Assembly: GCA_963669155.1 (NCBI GenBank)
Contig: OZ022580.1
Coordinates: 16,328,797 to 16,392,796 of the forward strand
Source: Arbacia lixula
Taxonomy: Eukaryota > Echinodermata > Echinoidea > Arbacioida > Arbaciidae
Direction: 5' to 3'
Length of the DNA stretch: 64,000 nucleotides
Shown here: positions 46,508 through 58,690 of the stretch, piece after piece
Layout: the number at the start of each line of letters is the position of its first letter
Position numbering within the stretch: position 1 is the stretch's first letter
The notes under the pieces: model-generated
What the model saw: only the letters and a program-made list of their open reading frames with translations
Database searches by the model: none
What the model was told of the DNA's origin: nothing
Made by a program: the position numbers and the translations under genes

Positions 46508-46519
46508 AGAGTCCCAAAT

Positions 46520-49500
46520 CTATGAGGAGGTTTGGGTCAAATCAAAGAGCATGTTTTTCAGTTCGTGGTGAGGATTAGGCAAGGTGATCCAGCCTGGCTT
46601 TGATGATGTTGAGGAACCTTTCTTGTAAGGAGATGCTTTCTTGAACTTCTTCTGCTTCAATTTCTCCATGACCTTTGTGACTGTAGTAGTAAAAACAAAC
46701 GAAAGGAGAAATGATGATTGTATTATCACTTTAAAAAGTCAACATATATCGTAAAGTTGTTGGCAGTAGATGAAATCTAGCATTATGAAGGTTTCTATTC
46801 TAAACCTTTTTTGTATCATGTCTTGACTTTCCCCATTCCTAGATTATATTAATATTCATAACAGATCACAAATTGTTTAATTTTCAACTTCGAAATATCA
46901 TGCTGTAATTACAAATACATGTATTGCATGTTTTGTATTTTACCATTTGTGTCGTACTTAACAGAATAAAACAAAAAAGATGTCAGGTTTTGCAGATCAA
47001 CCCAATGATGTTATGTCTGCCTGGGCATACACGTAAGTCCTGTAAGTCGACTTCACCTTTCCTGTGGCAGACAAAATGAAGCTCTATGGGATTTGTGTGT
47101 ACTACCCATGAAAAATGCATTAATGGCGGATAAAGAGTTGGGCTCATTCTCATATCAAAACCAGCTTAATAAATATATGTGGAATGATGATTCAACAACC
47201 TCTTTAAAGAGAAAAGAAACCATATTCGCACTCATTAACGTAGAAAAATCAGGATAGCAGAATCGTGACAGAGAATATTAGACAAACTATAAGGAAGTTG
47301 CTAAATATGTTACTCATTGCGGATAAATGGCTACTGATAATCGTTTGTCTCGCAATGTAAGGTAAACGGAATCGAAAAGATCATAACGTTTCGTGTGCCG
47401 CTGCAACACCTCGTCAGGTGTGATACAAAATTGTAGTAAGTATAAGGAAGTTATTTATGTATGAACAGCCATGTCAACTTGCTCAGGAAAATTGACGTAG
47501 CAAGCAAAGTGCCAGATTATTGTCTTGATTATGCATGGTACAGACTACAGAACGATCAAAAGTCTGTACAATACATCATTTCGGACCAATAAAGTTGCCC
47601 ATGAAGGTTGCTGATCAAGTGTAGGTACGAGCAATTATGAATTTCAAACATGAATAACTTCTTATATCGCGTATGTCATTTTCGTTCTTACATTTTTGCC
47701 AATCTGCGCATTTTACTAACTAGTCAATTGTATGACACTTCAGTGTCATATAAGTGTCAAACAGTTCATCTAAAAAGGTAATTTCATTCCCTAATGCAAT
47801 TTAACACATTTGAGCAGGATTATAAATCAGAGATAAATTAATATGTTAACTACTTCTCTGGGATAACTTCCCTACTCTTTACGTAAAGAGAAGCAGGTTC
47901 TTTAACGTGACAATGGTGTGACTCGCGTTCACACAGGGCTGACGATTTAAAGTCTCCTCCAAAAAACTAGGCAATTGGAATGAAATACCTTGCCCAAGGG
48001 TATACCTTTGCCCCTGATAGAGACCATCTGCTTACCTAGCACTCTGCTCCTGTCTAACTCCTCCTTCAGCTCTGCCTGGTTAGAAGGCTCCACTGCAACC
48101 ACGCCCTCAAGAGTCTGCAGCAAGATCTGCATGGACAAGACCACACACGCAGTTTCCCCTTTCCAGTCAAATATGAACAATGAATCTTCAAATTGGCAAC
48201 ATTTCACTATCATTAGACGTGACATGTGACTGAAATCACAGAGATTTCGCCAGTAAAAGGTGAGGGTTCCCAAACTTAATTAAATCTTCTTCACTAGTAT
48301 TTATGTTGAACTTGGAAGTGACTTTACATTAGGTTGAACCACCCGCTCATGCTAGGTCTTCATAGCAATATATTCATCAGCGGAAAAAACAAACAAAAAT
48401 CAGTATTTATGCTGAACTCGAAAGTGACTTTACATTAGGTTAAACCATCCATTCTTTTTCATAGCAATATATTTTGCATCATACCAACCTGGTTCTGCTG
48501 TAGCTCCATCCTATCCTCCGAGAGCTTGTTACTGAGTCTGGAAACATGTGACCTCAGCATCTCATATCTAGCAAGGAGAAAAAAGGAAGTTCTTAAATGA
48601 CAATATCTTCCCACATTTTATGGCACTCACACACCTTTATATTTCAGGCTTATAAAAAAAAACTATGTCACCGCTAAAGCAATAGATTGTGTACGATGAA
48701 AAATAGGTGGTGCAGTTAAGAAATAAATGAATTGTTGTGATTTTTTCTTTGTAAGAAGAGCTGTACTCTTAAGCAGTTTTATAACACAAGTGGAAATTCA
48801 TTCAAGGTAACCAATGCGTGAAGATTTATGTTCTGATCATTGTTTGACTGGTATATTGGGTAGAAGTAGGACTGATTGATCAATCTGAAAAAGAAAAGAG
48901 GCAAAGATTTGAACCTTGGATCTACTACTGCTTGCCGTGCAGTGACGTTACGATCAGGCTACTGCTAGCCTAGGTACTAGGCTGTGAGGTGTATGGACAT
49001 AACCCAGTCTGTTAACAACTATGTCTTGTAACACAGACTGTCCTTACTCCTACTCTCAGGGAAGAAGCAAGAGGAGACGTCATGTAATTTGGGCATAGTC
49101 TTGTGTTACCAGACATACTTGTTAACAGACTGGGTTGTGTCCATGCACCTCACAGCCTAGTACCTAGGCTAGGCTAGGCTACCGCTGGCTTTTGGCCATG
49201 TCAAGATGCTTTAGGAATTAATGGCAAAACTTCCATTCACAAAGCAAGGCCTTACTTCTCACGGAGGCCACCAGTAGCATCAGAGTCATCGGTCTCTGTC
49301 CAGGTATCAGGAACATTTGAGAGAACCCTGGGGGTTAAATGAAAAATAACAAAAATAGTAGATAAAGTTCTACACAGTATCTGGCTTAATATCTGGAGAA
49401 CATCTTACTTTGTTTACTCATGCAGACGGGCAACACATGTGGGTTACATACCACTGTTTACATGAAGAACTGGTACATTAATTGAGCTAAGATATTGGAT

Positions 49501-49854
49501 TCCGATATTTTTAAGACATTCTTGGAATAAGTGCTGCAATCTGTTATGAAGAGGGCAAACATAATATAACCTTAAAATAAAGTTAAGGAAATCAAGTGGT
49601 AAAGATTAAAGGTCGGGTATTCATGGCAAGATATTTGGTTGTTGTCACAGGTGCCTGCCTCATTTTGATTTCAACTTATCAATCATTTTGAGATGATTCA
49701 TTTAAATGATCCTGAAATCAAACAAGAATGGCATCTGTGGTCACGACAGAGAGGTTGTGCCTAAATTACAGGTACGTTACTTTATAATATTTACGACTTC
49801 TTTCTGTACATGATAACTTTATCTTTTGAAATCTCAGTTATGCCCTGTTCCATC

Positions 49855-49919
<65 letters not shown>

Positions 49920-52900
49920 CTTTCTTGCACACTCTTCTTGCTTTCTCTATGTCCTTTGTCTCTCCCTCTACCTACCTCTGCCTTCAGTCAACAAATACTC
50001 TACATGTCATCTCCTTCTATTCTCTCCTCTCTACACTCAAAAGTACCTTTATTTTCCACTCCACTAAATACACCGCCACATCCGCCTACTCACAAGTCCG
50101 GTTCAGAAACCAGTCTCTCTTCCATCTGTCTGAGGTGAGCCTGAGCAGCAGCACTGCGAGTTGTCTCATCTTCTCTGGCACTGACCAGTTTCCTCAGGAC
50201 TTCCCTTTGCTTGGCTCTGGATAGCTTCTGCTGAATCAGCGCTTCCATGGACTTGTTCACTGCAAGGGAGGCAAAGTCACCCATCACCATTAAAGCATAA
50301 TTCATTGCCAGACATCAATTTTAATTGTATTGCTATATCCAATTCTCCCTATCGCATGAAGCCGCTTTCACTTTGCGATACCGGTATCTGATCGACTGCT
50401 TTTGGGAAGTATACTTCCGCTTTGCGGCACGCCATATTCTAGAACAGTATAAGAATCTTCAAAATGCACAGAGCTCATCATTTTAAACCTCATAAAACTC
50501 ATAATACCTCTTCTTTCACAAGCAAACATGGATCAAACCATTTATCAAAAGAAAAGTTTAAGATTGGAAATTAACTTTATTATTTGCGTGATTATAACTA
50601 CATTTTGAGACAATATACAGAATGACTTCAGAGTTCAATGTGCAGAAACATACAGAAAGAAAGCACACCATTGAGGCATTATTGTACTGGTAACACACAC
50701 AAATCTCATTTAAAGCATTTTGTCTGCCACTGGAAGAGCTATGTGACTATTGAAACTGACACTATTTTATTGTGGTGAAGAAATCATGCTAACATGTCTT
50801 ACGTTTGGCAATGGCTCTCTTCACCACACGTTCAGGGATGTCAACTTCTTCCTCTTCCACGTCATCTTCTGATCTGGCTCTCCCTAATAAGGAAAAAAAG
50901 AATTTGTTTATACGGCACACATTCTGTAAAAATCGAAACCCTTATGGGCAATTCCACAGGTTTGGTTAAAGTCGTGTAACAGGAGTAACCAAAGCTTCTT
51001 TATTTGATTGAAAAAGAAGTTTCTGTGCTGAGGATATTATTGCGTGTCATGGAAAGGTAGACTGTTTGCTTCCTAAATAACTATTTACATAATTTCTGCA
51101 AAACTATAACAGAACCTAAAATAAAGAAGCTTTGGTTACTCACGTTACACGACTTTAACCAAACCTGTAGAATTGCCCTTATGGAACTGCTTTTAAAAAT
51201 GTTAAATTTGATAAATTCCTCAAACTTCAATCATCTTGTTGAGTTCTTGTTTCCACACTCACAACACGGAGAGTCCAGCATGTGCAGCTATTCAAATATC
51301 AACCGCGCTAACTTCCGTATTTTCAAGCATAAGAAGTAGGATGAAATTGAAAGCACTTGTGTCGCATTTTGGGCTTACCACTAATCCCCTGCTACCTTTA
51401 ACGACATATTGATTAGCATTAGAGTAGAATCATCAATGATTGAGGCTAACATACCACTTGACCCGAGATCCTGCATTTTCAATTTGATTTCATGTGTTCT
51501 AGTGGTTGGCTTAGGCTTCCATATGCAATGCATCACTCTGTAAGATAAGCTAACCCACTACTCATTTTTAAATTTGGGCTCCATGAATCTTGGTCCAGTT
51601 AGGAGACCAACATTTGCTATGGAACTGCTGTAACCAATGGTGTGGTTTTATTGCACCCTAATCTTATTTATAGCCTGTTGTCCGTCTATTGTCAATGCAG
51701 CAGATTAAGCGGAAGTTGCACAGACTAAAAGTCGGCCTGCAAACTTGCCAATACCGGTTAGCTTTAACTGGTGTGAAAAATTCCTACCAGATGAAGCTAA
51801 CAGATATTGCCAAATTCTCAATCATAATCTTTTACACATAAATTTGATGGAAAAGTGTTAATGAAAATATTCAAAATCTCACTCTAGATTTTTTCCCTAT
51901 TTTTACCTAATGGTATAACCTTAACTCTATTCACCTCAACCCCATCTGTGGTGGAATATTTTGTTATAAAAACATAGTTAGGTCTTTGTTATAACATTTT
52001 TCAAATCCAACCTTCAACATCATTATTTTTTTTTTCTAAAGATCAAGTTATGAGATTTGATTCCTATGTGTTTTCATAGTCAGCAAGATAAAACTGTATT
52101 AATGAGCATTGTTCAAGATCAACAGAAGTTAGCGTACTTTTCCAAGCCTTGATCCAGTCTCCAGGACCAGCCTCGAGGCTGAATGGTGTGGACAGAAGCC
52201 TGGTCTGACTGCTAATAAACTCCTGGTCCACAAGGCTAAACTCTGAATCTGTGGAAGACTGGACAACTATTTTTTACATACAAAGACACGAGAGAGAAAG
52301 AGAGAGGGGGAGAATGAGGGGGGGAGAGATGGGGGGGGGAGAACAAGAGAGAGGGGGAGAGGGTACAAGAGGGTATGAGAGAAAGGGAGGAGAGAGAGGG
52401 AGAGGGAGAGAGAGGAAGAGAGGGAGAGAGAAAGGAAGAGATGAGAAAGAGAGAGAAGGAGAAAGAAAGAGAGAGGAGAGAGGGAGAGAGAGGGGGGGGG
52501 GAGGGGGAGAGAGAGGGAGAGAGAAAGTGTAAGAGAGAAAGGGGGAGAGAGAGGGAGAGGCAGAGAGAAGAAAAGATGGAGAGAGGAAGAGAGAGAGAGA
52601 GAGAGGGAGAAGGGGGAGGGGCAGAAAGATAGAGGGAGAGGGAGGTACAAGGAAGTTACTTTTCAATTACAACAAATCTAAGGGTTACCATGATCTGTAT
52701 CCTAGAATCATAGAAATACATTCTTAAATGTTTTACTATGATGGGATGAGATTTGAGTATTGTAATTTTAACTGATAAATCAACTAATGATAGCAACAGC
52801 CTGTAGGACTTTGTTGCAGAGGCATAAAATACAATTTTGGCAACAAAGTAAATTTTGACTCACTACTAACAATGTTAAAATCAAACCTTAGACAAAAGGA

Positions 52901-55900
52901 ATGAATAATTCAGTCCTTGAATTGCAAAAAGGAGCACCTCTGAAAGCTTTGCTTTTCTCATAGGTTATGATAAACAATACAGGGAAACTCCGTTATAACG
53001 AGCACGGGTATAGCGAGAACCCTGTTATTACGAGGACATTTCTTGGGGCCCGATTTTTCTTCCATAGACCTCCGTGTATTCTGTTTTCATATAACGAGAT
53101 CGGCTATAGCGAAATTTCTGCTATAACGAGGCAAATTCCCAGCCCAAGAATAAGGAAAAGGAAAAGAAATCAACCCCGTTATTACGAGCACTCCGTTACA
53201 GCCACGCCGCGCAGCGAGGGAAATGCAACAACAGCACATAGTCAAGCAATTTTCTTTGCGCCGTTAAACACTGATCACACACACCGTGCAAGAATCCACA
53301 CACACACACAGCCACACATGCATACATGTCCACATTACGTGCGTGCGGTACTGTCTCTGACAGAGCCGTATCTCTATACAGCTAGCTCTGGGTACTGCAT
53401 GCCCCCGTGAAGTCACGCATGCATATGGCGCCTCTACACACATGCAACACCGCGCGTGTACGACCGGCCGTGCCTGGAGATTGCATTCAATGATCATTCA
53501 TTGCATACACGCGGTCATGCCAGCAGGCACGGCCGGGTAAATGAGCCTCCCCGCTGCTTCATTTGTCGGTAAACGGAGGTGTTGGAAATATCATTTATTT
53601 ACGTTTCCAACAGTGCTGTAAGATATTTTAGTGAATTGTTAGCTAGTGAATTCAATTTAGAATGCTTGCAAAGCCATTAAAAGATTACAGTACTAACGGT
53701 AAATATGTTGTTATTTGTGTAGTCCTATATATGCATTTTTTCTGTATGTATTGATCACGTACTGGTATAGCGAGCAATCGGCTATAGCGAGGAAAAAGTG
53801 TGGGTCCCGATCCCCTCGTTATAACGGGGTTTCCCTGTATTTGTCAGGGTGTTAATTTTTGAAATGAGGCTTAAAAAGTAGCACTGGAAAGTGTTCATTT
53901 GTTCTGGCTGTTGTGGCATATTTTGTTCATTAACGATGGTGTCTCACCTTTCTTCACCTTCTCATTCAGGGCCCCTCTCCCCCTACCAGCCCCCCTCCAG
54001 CCACCATCATTGGTAGCATCGCTGCTTGCGGCTCCTGGATCCGACAGCCCCGTGGACGGTTCCTCGGCATTCTGCCTCCACATTCTCACAGGCACCCTGG
54101 TGGTCTTCCCTGCGACCTTTGACCTTCCTCCCCTACCCTGTCCAGACTTTGTACTCCTGGTTGGATGCTTCCTGTCCGTCTCAGGGGCGGACTCTAGGCT
54201 ACTGATGGATGGAGACTGGGGCAAGCTGGAAACACTCTGCAGAGACTTCTTGCTGCTACTGGTGTATGGAATGTGACATAGAAGACACTCAATTGTGTAA
54301 CAGTTTAGTTTAGTGTGGTTTAGTTTATTCAAACTAAGTCAAACATAATAATAGTGGTACAAAACTACTAACAGAATAGTAAAAGATGATCAGAATGAAC
54401 ACTTGACACTTAGGTGGACGAGGGGTAACAAATTGCAGGTGACAGATTACCAGCCGTGTGGCAATATGCAGTCTGGGACATTTCTGAATAGTTAGCCTAT
54501 GCATACATGTATAAGCTACCCTGACTACCCATACATAATGGTGTGCCAAAGAGGAATACTGGTGGTGGTTTCTCCCTAGACAATTTTTTTCTCTCCTCCT
54601 ATTGAATCAACTTTTCTATACTGGACAAATATGGTTCTAAATGGAAAAATGGAAGACACAGGTTTAAAAAGAAAAAATGCATTAGAGTATCATGCAGTTG
54701 TAAGGTCTAATCTGTATGAATAAACACAACTCCACCAAATCAAACGTTAGTGCACATCATTCTAGAAAAACATTAAAACCATCAAGAAAGCTACCTGGGA
54801 GTCCTAGTAGGTGTGTCATAGTGTCCTGCGCTTGCCATGCTAGGTTCTGAAGTCAGGTTCTCTTGCACGCTGTTACTATCAACATTCCCTTCAAGACTTC
54901 CTCCACTTGTTTCCTGTCTTCCTTTAGTTCCACTTGGAGATTTGTCCTTCCTCTATAAACAGAGCAACACACAAGCAGTTTCAAACTTACAAAATGCACA
55001 TCAAGGAGCTGCAGCTTACATGTGCGCGAAAGTATGAGCTAACTAACACCAGGCGCTAAGGCAAGAACACAAAGAGGTGAAAGTATATACCGGTATCAGC
55101 CTAAACATCATAATCATTATAATACTGTAACAAATCTGTAGTAGTTGCATGATGTAGACTGTAGAAGATAATCAAGATAATTTAAGTATAATCATTGCTG
55201 AATTTTGGCCTACAATATATCAGTGAAATGGTGGTTGAATGGCTATGAGAAGTACTCAAAGCTGTTAACAAAGTTCTTTATAACTATGTGTTTCATAATA
55301 AATACTATTTAGAAAATAGCAAAACTTTCGGTAACACCATGTGGTTGTATTCTTTCGGATAATTGGCCCACTTATGGGGTGAAGAAAGGAAAGGAAAGTG
55401 AAAAATGAAAAGGAGAGGTGAATTTTTATATTTTATAACACTTGCACAAGACTATTTTTAGCTTTAGTTTTCGGTGTTTTAAACCGAAAATAAATGGGAT
55501 GGAATGGAGGTAGAAGAAGAGGGTGGGTGTTGATGGGTGTTTCATGTACACTTAGTGTGATGACAGATGTTCCTGCTTTCAGTGCTTTGTAATATATTTC
55601 CCAAAATTTCCTGAAAACAAAGTCAAATTGTGAACCTTGATTGGAGAGGCTCTTGTCCTCCTTGGCGAAGCCCTGTCTGGATCCTCATCGTGTTCCTCTG
55701 CTGCCGGTCTCTCTGATTCCTCTGGTCCTGACTGGAACGATTCATCCGCAACGCCTGATTCCATCTCCTCCCGTCTACTTCTACTGACCTTTGACCTCTG
55801 AAACAGGGTGGGGCTACTCCTCGCAGTGGACTCATCTGGCACTTTGAAGACTTTGTCAATGGTGGCTGTGGAGAGCTTATTTGGGGTGGGGCTCTTTCTT

Positions 55901-57583
55901 GACCTCCCAGGGGGCTCTTCAGTGGTGGCCTGCTCACAAATAGGAAAACAATGCAACAGGTAGTAGCATAAATGCATAGGAATAGTACAACAAATCATGA
56001 TTGTTCAAAGGACATTCCTACCTGTGAAGCTACCAGCCATCATGTACATCTCAAAATAAACTATCATACAGCTCATTTATCAAAGCAAACCCCCATCCTA
56101 TTTCCATAGGTCTGCTCAACCCCCGGTGGATCAGGTGGATGAGCAATATAATTAATATTTGAGTAGAATCTCTACTACAAGTTTCTTTTTAAAATTACCC
56201 TGATAACTATGGGAACTGGGTGTTCCTGGTTTGGCGGTTCCCAAGTTCCTTCTCAGAAATGGGGACTGGATATACTCGGCTTCTAGAAATGTACCGGTCT
56301 AAGCTGGTGTTAAGTCTGTTTTAAGCACTTTTTCATTATATTTGAAAGTTGTTGATATGTGCAATCAGTAGTCAATTGTGAAGCTATAGTCCATGATTAT
56401 ATTTGTGGAATTTCTTTGAAGAAAAGGTGTTTTAAGAAGGATTTTACTTAAAGATTGTCCGTCCCTTTTGCAAGCTTAAAATTTAAAATCGTCTATCAGG
56501 ATTGTAAATGGAAGAAAGTGTGATTCAAGATCATTTCTAAGAATATAGCATGTTGAAGCTTTCTGTATATGTAAAACATTTAAGCCGTTAAATTTCAAAC
56601 CCACTTTTTTCGTACTACGAAAAAAGAATTAGTCTTTGTTACAGTATCTATGTGGTTATTATGCGTGTGTGAAATCCTAATTTTATGAGTAATTACCAAA
56701 CTTTGGAGATGATTCCTTCTATAGAACAATTTTTTTTTTCATAATAGGTTTTATAATTTAATAAACAGATTAATCAATAAAGCAGATATTTCAACACAAA
56801 CTGCTAAGTGCCTGGGGTAAAGACTATTAATCAGACGTTGTTTACATGCATTATTTGAATTTTACACTACATATCAGTTTCAAATTGTGAATATAGAGCT
56901 TGCTAACACTTCTCTATATGTTTTGCCAATGTTTCGATGGTTTTGTGGTGATCTGAAAAAGGGACGGGCTGTCTTTAATATTGTATGTATATCCCTCTCG
57001 GAAGGGAGTCTTTATACCATGTAGTACACACACTGCATGTTTTGTTTTTTAGTAACAATGCAAAATATCCAGTGGACACAATGGCAGCGCTCATGAGCAA
57101 CCAGTTATGATCAATATTCACCCTTCGCTAGTTTGCTTATCAATAGCTGGTACATGCACAGTAAACAGATACAGCGGCTTGGTAGCCTAAAATAATCTCT
57201 TTTGTGGCTGTGAGCACTGGTCTAAAATTTTGGAGTATGAGGCTGGTCTAAAACGGGCATTATCTCAAAAAGAAATCTAAGTTACAAGTAAACTACTAAA
57301 TGCCAACCCTCTTGCTTCTGCTCCTCTTCCTGAGTGACTGCTCACTCGTCACACTAGCCATCGATGCTCCCAGCATGCTTTGCTGCATGACGGACAGGTC
57401 TGAAGACATGGATTGGCTGGTCTCAGAGTACATACTGCTGCCCAGTCGACTGCTGAATTTCCTCTTCATACGTTTGGCCAGGGTTTCGTCCATGTCTGGT
57501 GTGGTTATGAGCGTTTCCCTTCTATTTCCGCCATCCTCCGCTGATGTGGCAGTCTTCTTCTTCGCACTGGTCAACCGGCTCAT
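46520..57583 (-). CDS. Unrecognised ~600-aa protein: disordered N-half, helical/coiled-coil C-half
   Basis: Eleven coding exons join in phase on the minus strand: about 57308-57583 (ATG at 57583), 55637-55930, about 54792-54947, 53948-54259, 52138-52248, 50803-50883, 50094-50259, 49256-49327, 48489-48567, 48036-48126 and 46520-46680 (TAG). The first two and exon 9 use weaker GTT donors. If exon 1 is not spliced, it ends four codons later at a TAG. The N-terminal 340 residues are Ser/Arg/Lys/Glu-rich, with KRMKRKFSSRLGSS and RKRSRSKR (nuclear-signal-like) and an RGRG patch. A conserved-looking DSEFSLVDQEFISSQTRLLS segment precedes an acidic DDVEEEEVDIPERVVKRAI, then helices MEALIQQKLSRAKQREVL, MLRSHVSRLSNKL and AELKEELDRSRV. 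The C-terminus is basic, then LPNPHHELKNMLFDL. Composition suggests a nuclear scaffold or kinetochore-type protein, but I do not recognise the family. Confidence 0.65.
47053..47147. repeat. Short dispersed palindromic repeat (CTTTGTGTGCC family)
   Basis: Shares GTGGCAGACAAAATGAAG, CTCTATGGGATTTGTG and GGATAAAGAGTT with the other copies. Located in an intron of the minus-strand gene at 46520-57583. Confidence 0.5.
48964..49173. mobile_element. Palindromic MITE in an intron
   Basis: Left arm CTAGCCTAGGTACTAGGCTG, then TGAGGTGTATGGACATAACC, and the right-arm complement at 49121-49173. The inner part is also paired (CAGTCTGTTAACA / TGTTAACAGACTGG). A CCTAGGCTAGGCTAGGCTA repeat extends the right end. 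Confidence 0.8.
49859..49920. repeat. (CT)n microsatellite
   Basis: Pure CT repeats with a few CTTT interruptions, in an intron of the minus-strand gene. Confidence 0.95.
50338..50450. repeat. Dispersed repeat shared with 63646-63740
   Basis: Both copies contain CCAATTCTCCCTATCGCAT, CGATACCGGTATCTGATCGA-like sequence, and GGGA.GTATACTTCCG. Confidence 0.65.
50946..51178. mobile_element. Palindromic MITE with TTAT target duplication
   Basis: Arms begin GGGCAATTCCACAGGTTTGG and pair with CAAACCTGTAGAATTGCCC; pairing extends through TAAAGTCGTGTAAC and ACCAAAGCTTCTTTATT. Flanked by TTAT at 50942-50945 and 51179-51182. Non-coding, between exons 6 and 5 of the minus-strand gene. Confidence 0.85.
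52285..52645. repeat. 360-bp polypurine (minus: polypyrimidine) tract next to a 3' splice site
   Basis: Almost pure GA/GGA/GGGA on the plus strand. On the gene's strand it is a continuous pyrimidine tract ending about 35 nt before the acceptor of the exon at 52138-52248. The Leu/Ser/Pro and Arg/Glu open frames across it are artefacts. Confidence 0.9.
52980..53837. mobile_element. pogo/Tigger-like non-autonomous DNA transposon
   Basis: 858 bp with TIRs CAGGGAAACTCCGTTATAAC / GTTATAACGGGGTTTCCCTG, flanked by TA on both sides (52978-52979, 53838-53839). Subterminal motifs TATAACGAG/TATAGCGAG recur at both ends. CAGGG...TATAACGAG termini with TA targets are typical of Tc1/mariner-group pogo/Tigger families. 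No transposase frame. Confidence 0.85.
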
Positions 57584-58179
57584 CTTGTCTACAGCTACAA
57601 CATAAAAGTACAGTGTAACATTGAAAGGAATATATAACCATGCTTTCAGTTGCAAGTTTAGATTGCTCTAGGCCATGGCCTGGGAAATGGTTAGAACTAT
57701 AGGCACAAGACGATCTGAGAAAAAAAAAAGATGAGTTTTTATCACGCTGAGCTACCGGGGTAATTATCATGATTTATTATTAGATCACCGCATGCCTATA
57801 GGTATCTTACCAGTTAACAGTTAACTATTTCAATCTGGGACTATTTTTTATTTCATTGGACAGAAAATTTCCTAGCTCAATGGTTTATTTGATGCCATGA
57901 ATGATGATGATGAATTAACAGCTTGATATAATTACGTTAGGGTTAGGATCCAGACTAACTGCGAACAGCCTGCTCACGCAGTGAGCGGGCTGTGGAGCAC
58001 AGAGTTTTGGAGCATGGAAGTCAACCTCTTTACTTGTGCACTGCAACTCTCACTCAGCTACAGTACAAACTACACACAACAAGTCACACTCACTCAGTCT
58101 CAGGCTAAGTTAGCCTCAAATTTAGGAAATTAGGCTTCATTAATTGGCTTTTCACTACTTCAGTATGCGCGAACTCAGT

Positions 58180-58690
58180 CAAGAGTAGATCTAGGCATGT
58201 TCGAAGTCCCCTACTCTAGAAGCACTGCAACAAGGTTATTGTATTTGGCGGCCGGGCCACTTCGGTTTTTACTGGAAGAGAAACAATATCCCACACGGCT
58301 TTGCCTCCAGTTTCACCGCCCGCCCAGCGGGGAAGCGGCACTTTAGCACCCGGGCTGTTCGGCGTGCTTTATGAGCGACGATCCGTCAAACTTTCCACTT
58401 CCACCGGATAGGTAGTGAGCAGCACTGTGTCACTGCCACTACTAGAGCAGCTAGCAGGAGCATGCCGTCAAGTAACGTTCAGGTTCTGTGGTATGGATAA
58501 CACTCTTCATATGGCTGAGCGAATTAACAACAAGTTATTTCATCTCGAACAGTTTTTCTTACCTCAAATTAATAGCCGGCAGCTCTAAATTCCGGTTACA
58601 GCTGCAACGGTCCCATGCAGCGCGCGCCAGCGATAGCACTTTTGAAGATCCCGCGCTGTGTTGCGCGCCCCCCGGTAGCCATAGTGTGCA
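58180..58690 (-). promoter_or_regulatory. GC-rich region upstream of the minus-strand gene, possible promoter/5' UTR
   Basis: Compositionally distinct (CpG-containing, for example GGCGGCCGGGCC, CAGCGCGCGCC) and 600-1100 bp upstream of the ATG at 57583. The coding exon has an AG acceptor just before the ATG (TTGTAG at about 57597-57602), so a non-coding first exon is expected upstream. A poly-G run and degenerate TTAGGG follow at 58700-58748. Confidence 0.4.

Larger units (their letters stand above)
45252..46519. other. Repeat-rich region between the DIRS element and the next gene's stop codon
   Basis: Contains AT-rich sequence (45260-45480), a perfect hairpin, degenerate last-exon copies and a terminal-inverted-repeat insertion. 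No independent gene was recognised. Confidence 0.6.

Noticed and set aside
52251..52666. Arg/Glu- and Leu/Ser/Pro-rich frames on both strands
   Set aside because: Low-complexity translations of one polypurine tract.
52967..53410. 147-codon frame at the start of the pogo-like element
   Set aside because: It begins outside the element and reads through its TIR and CA-rich sequence; no transposase motifs.
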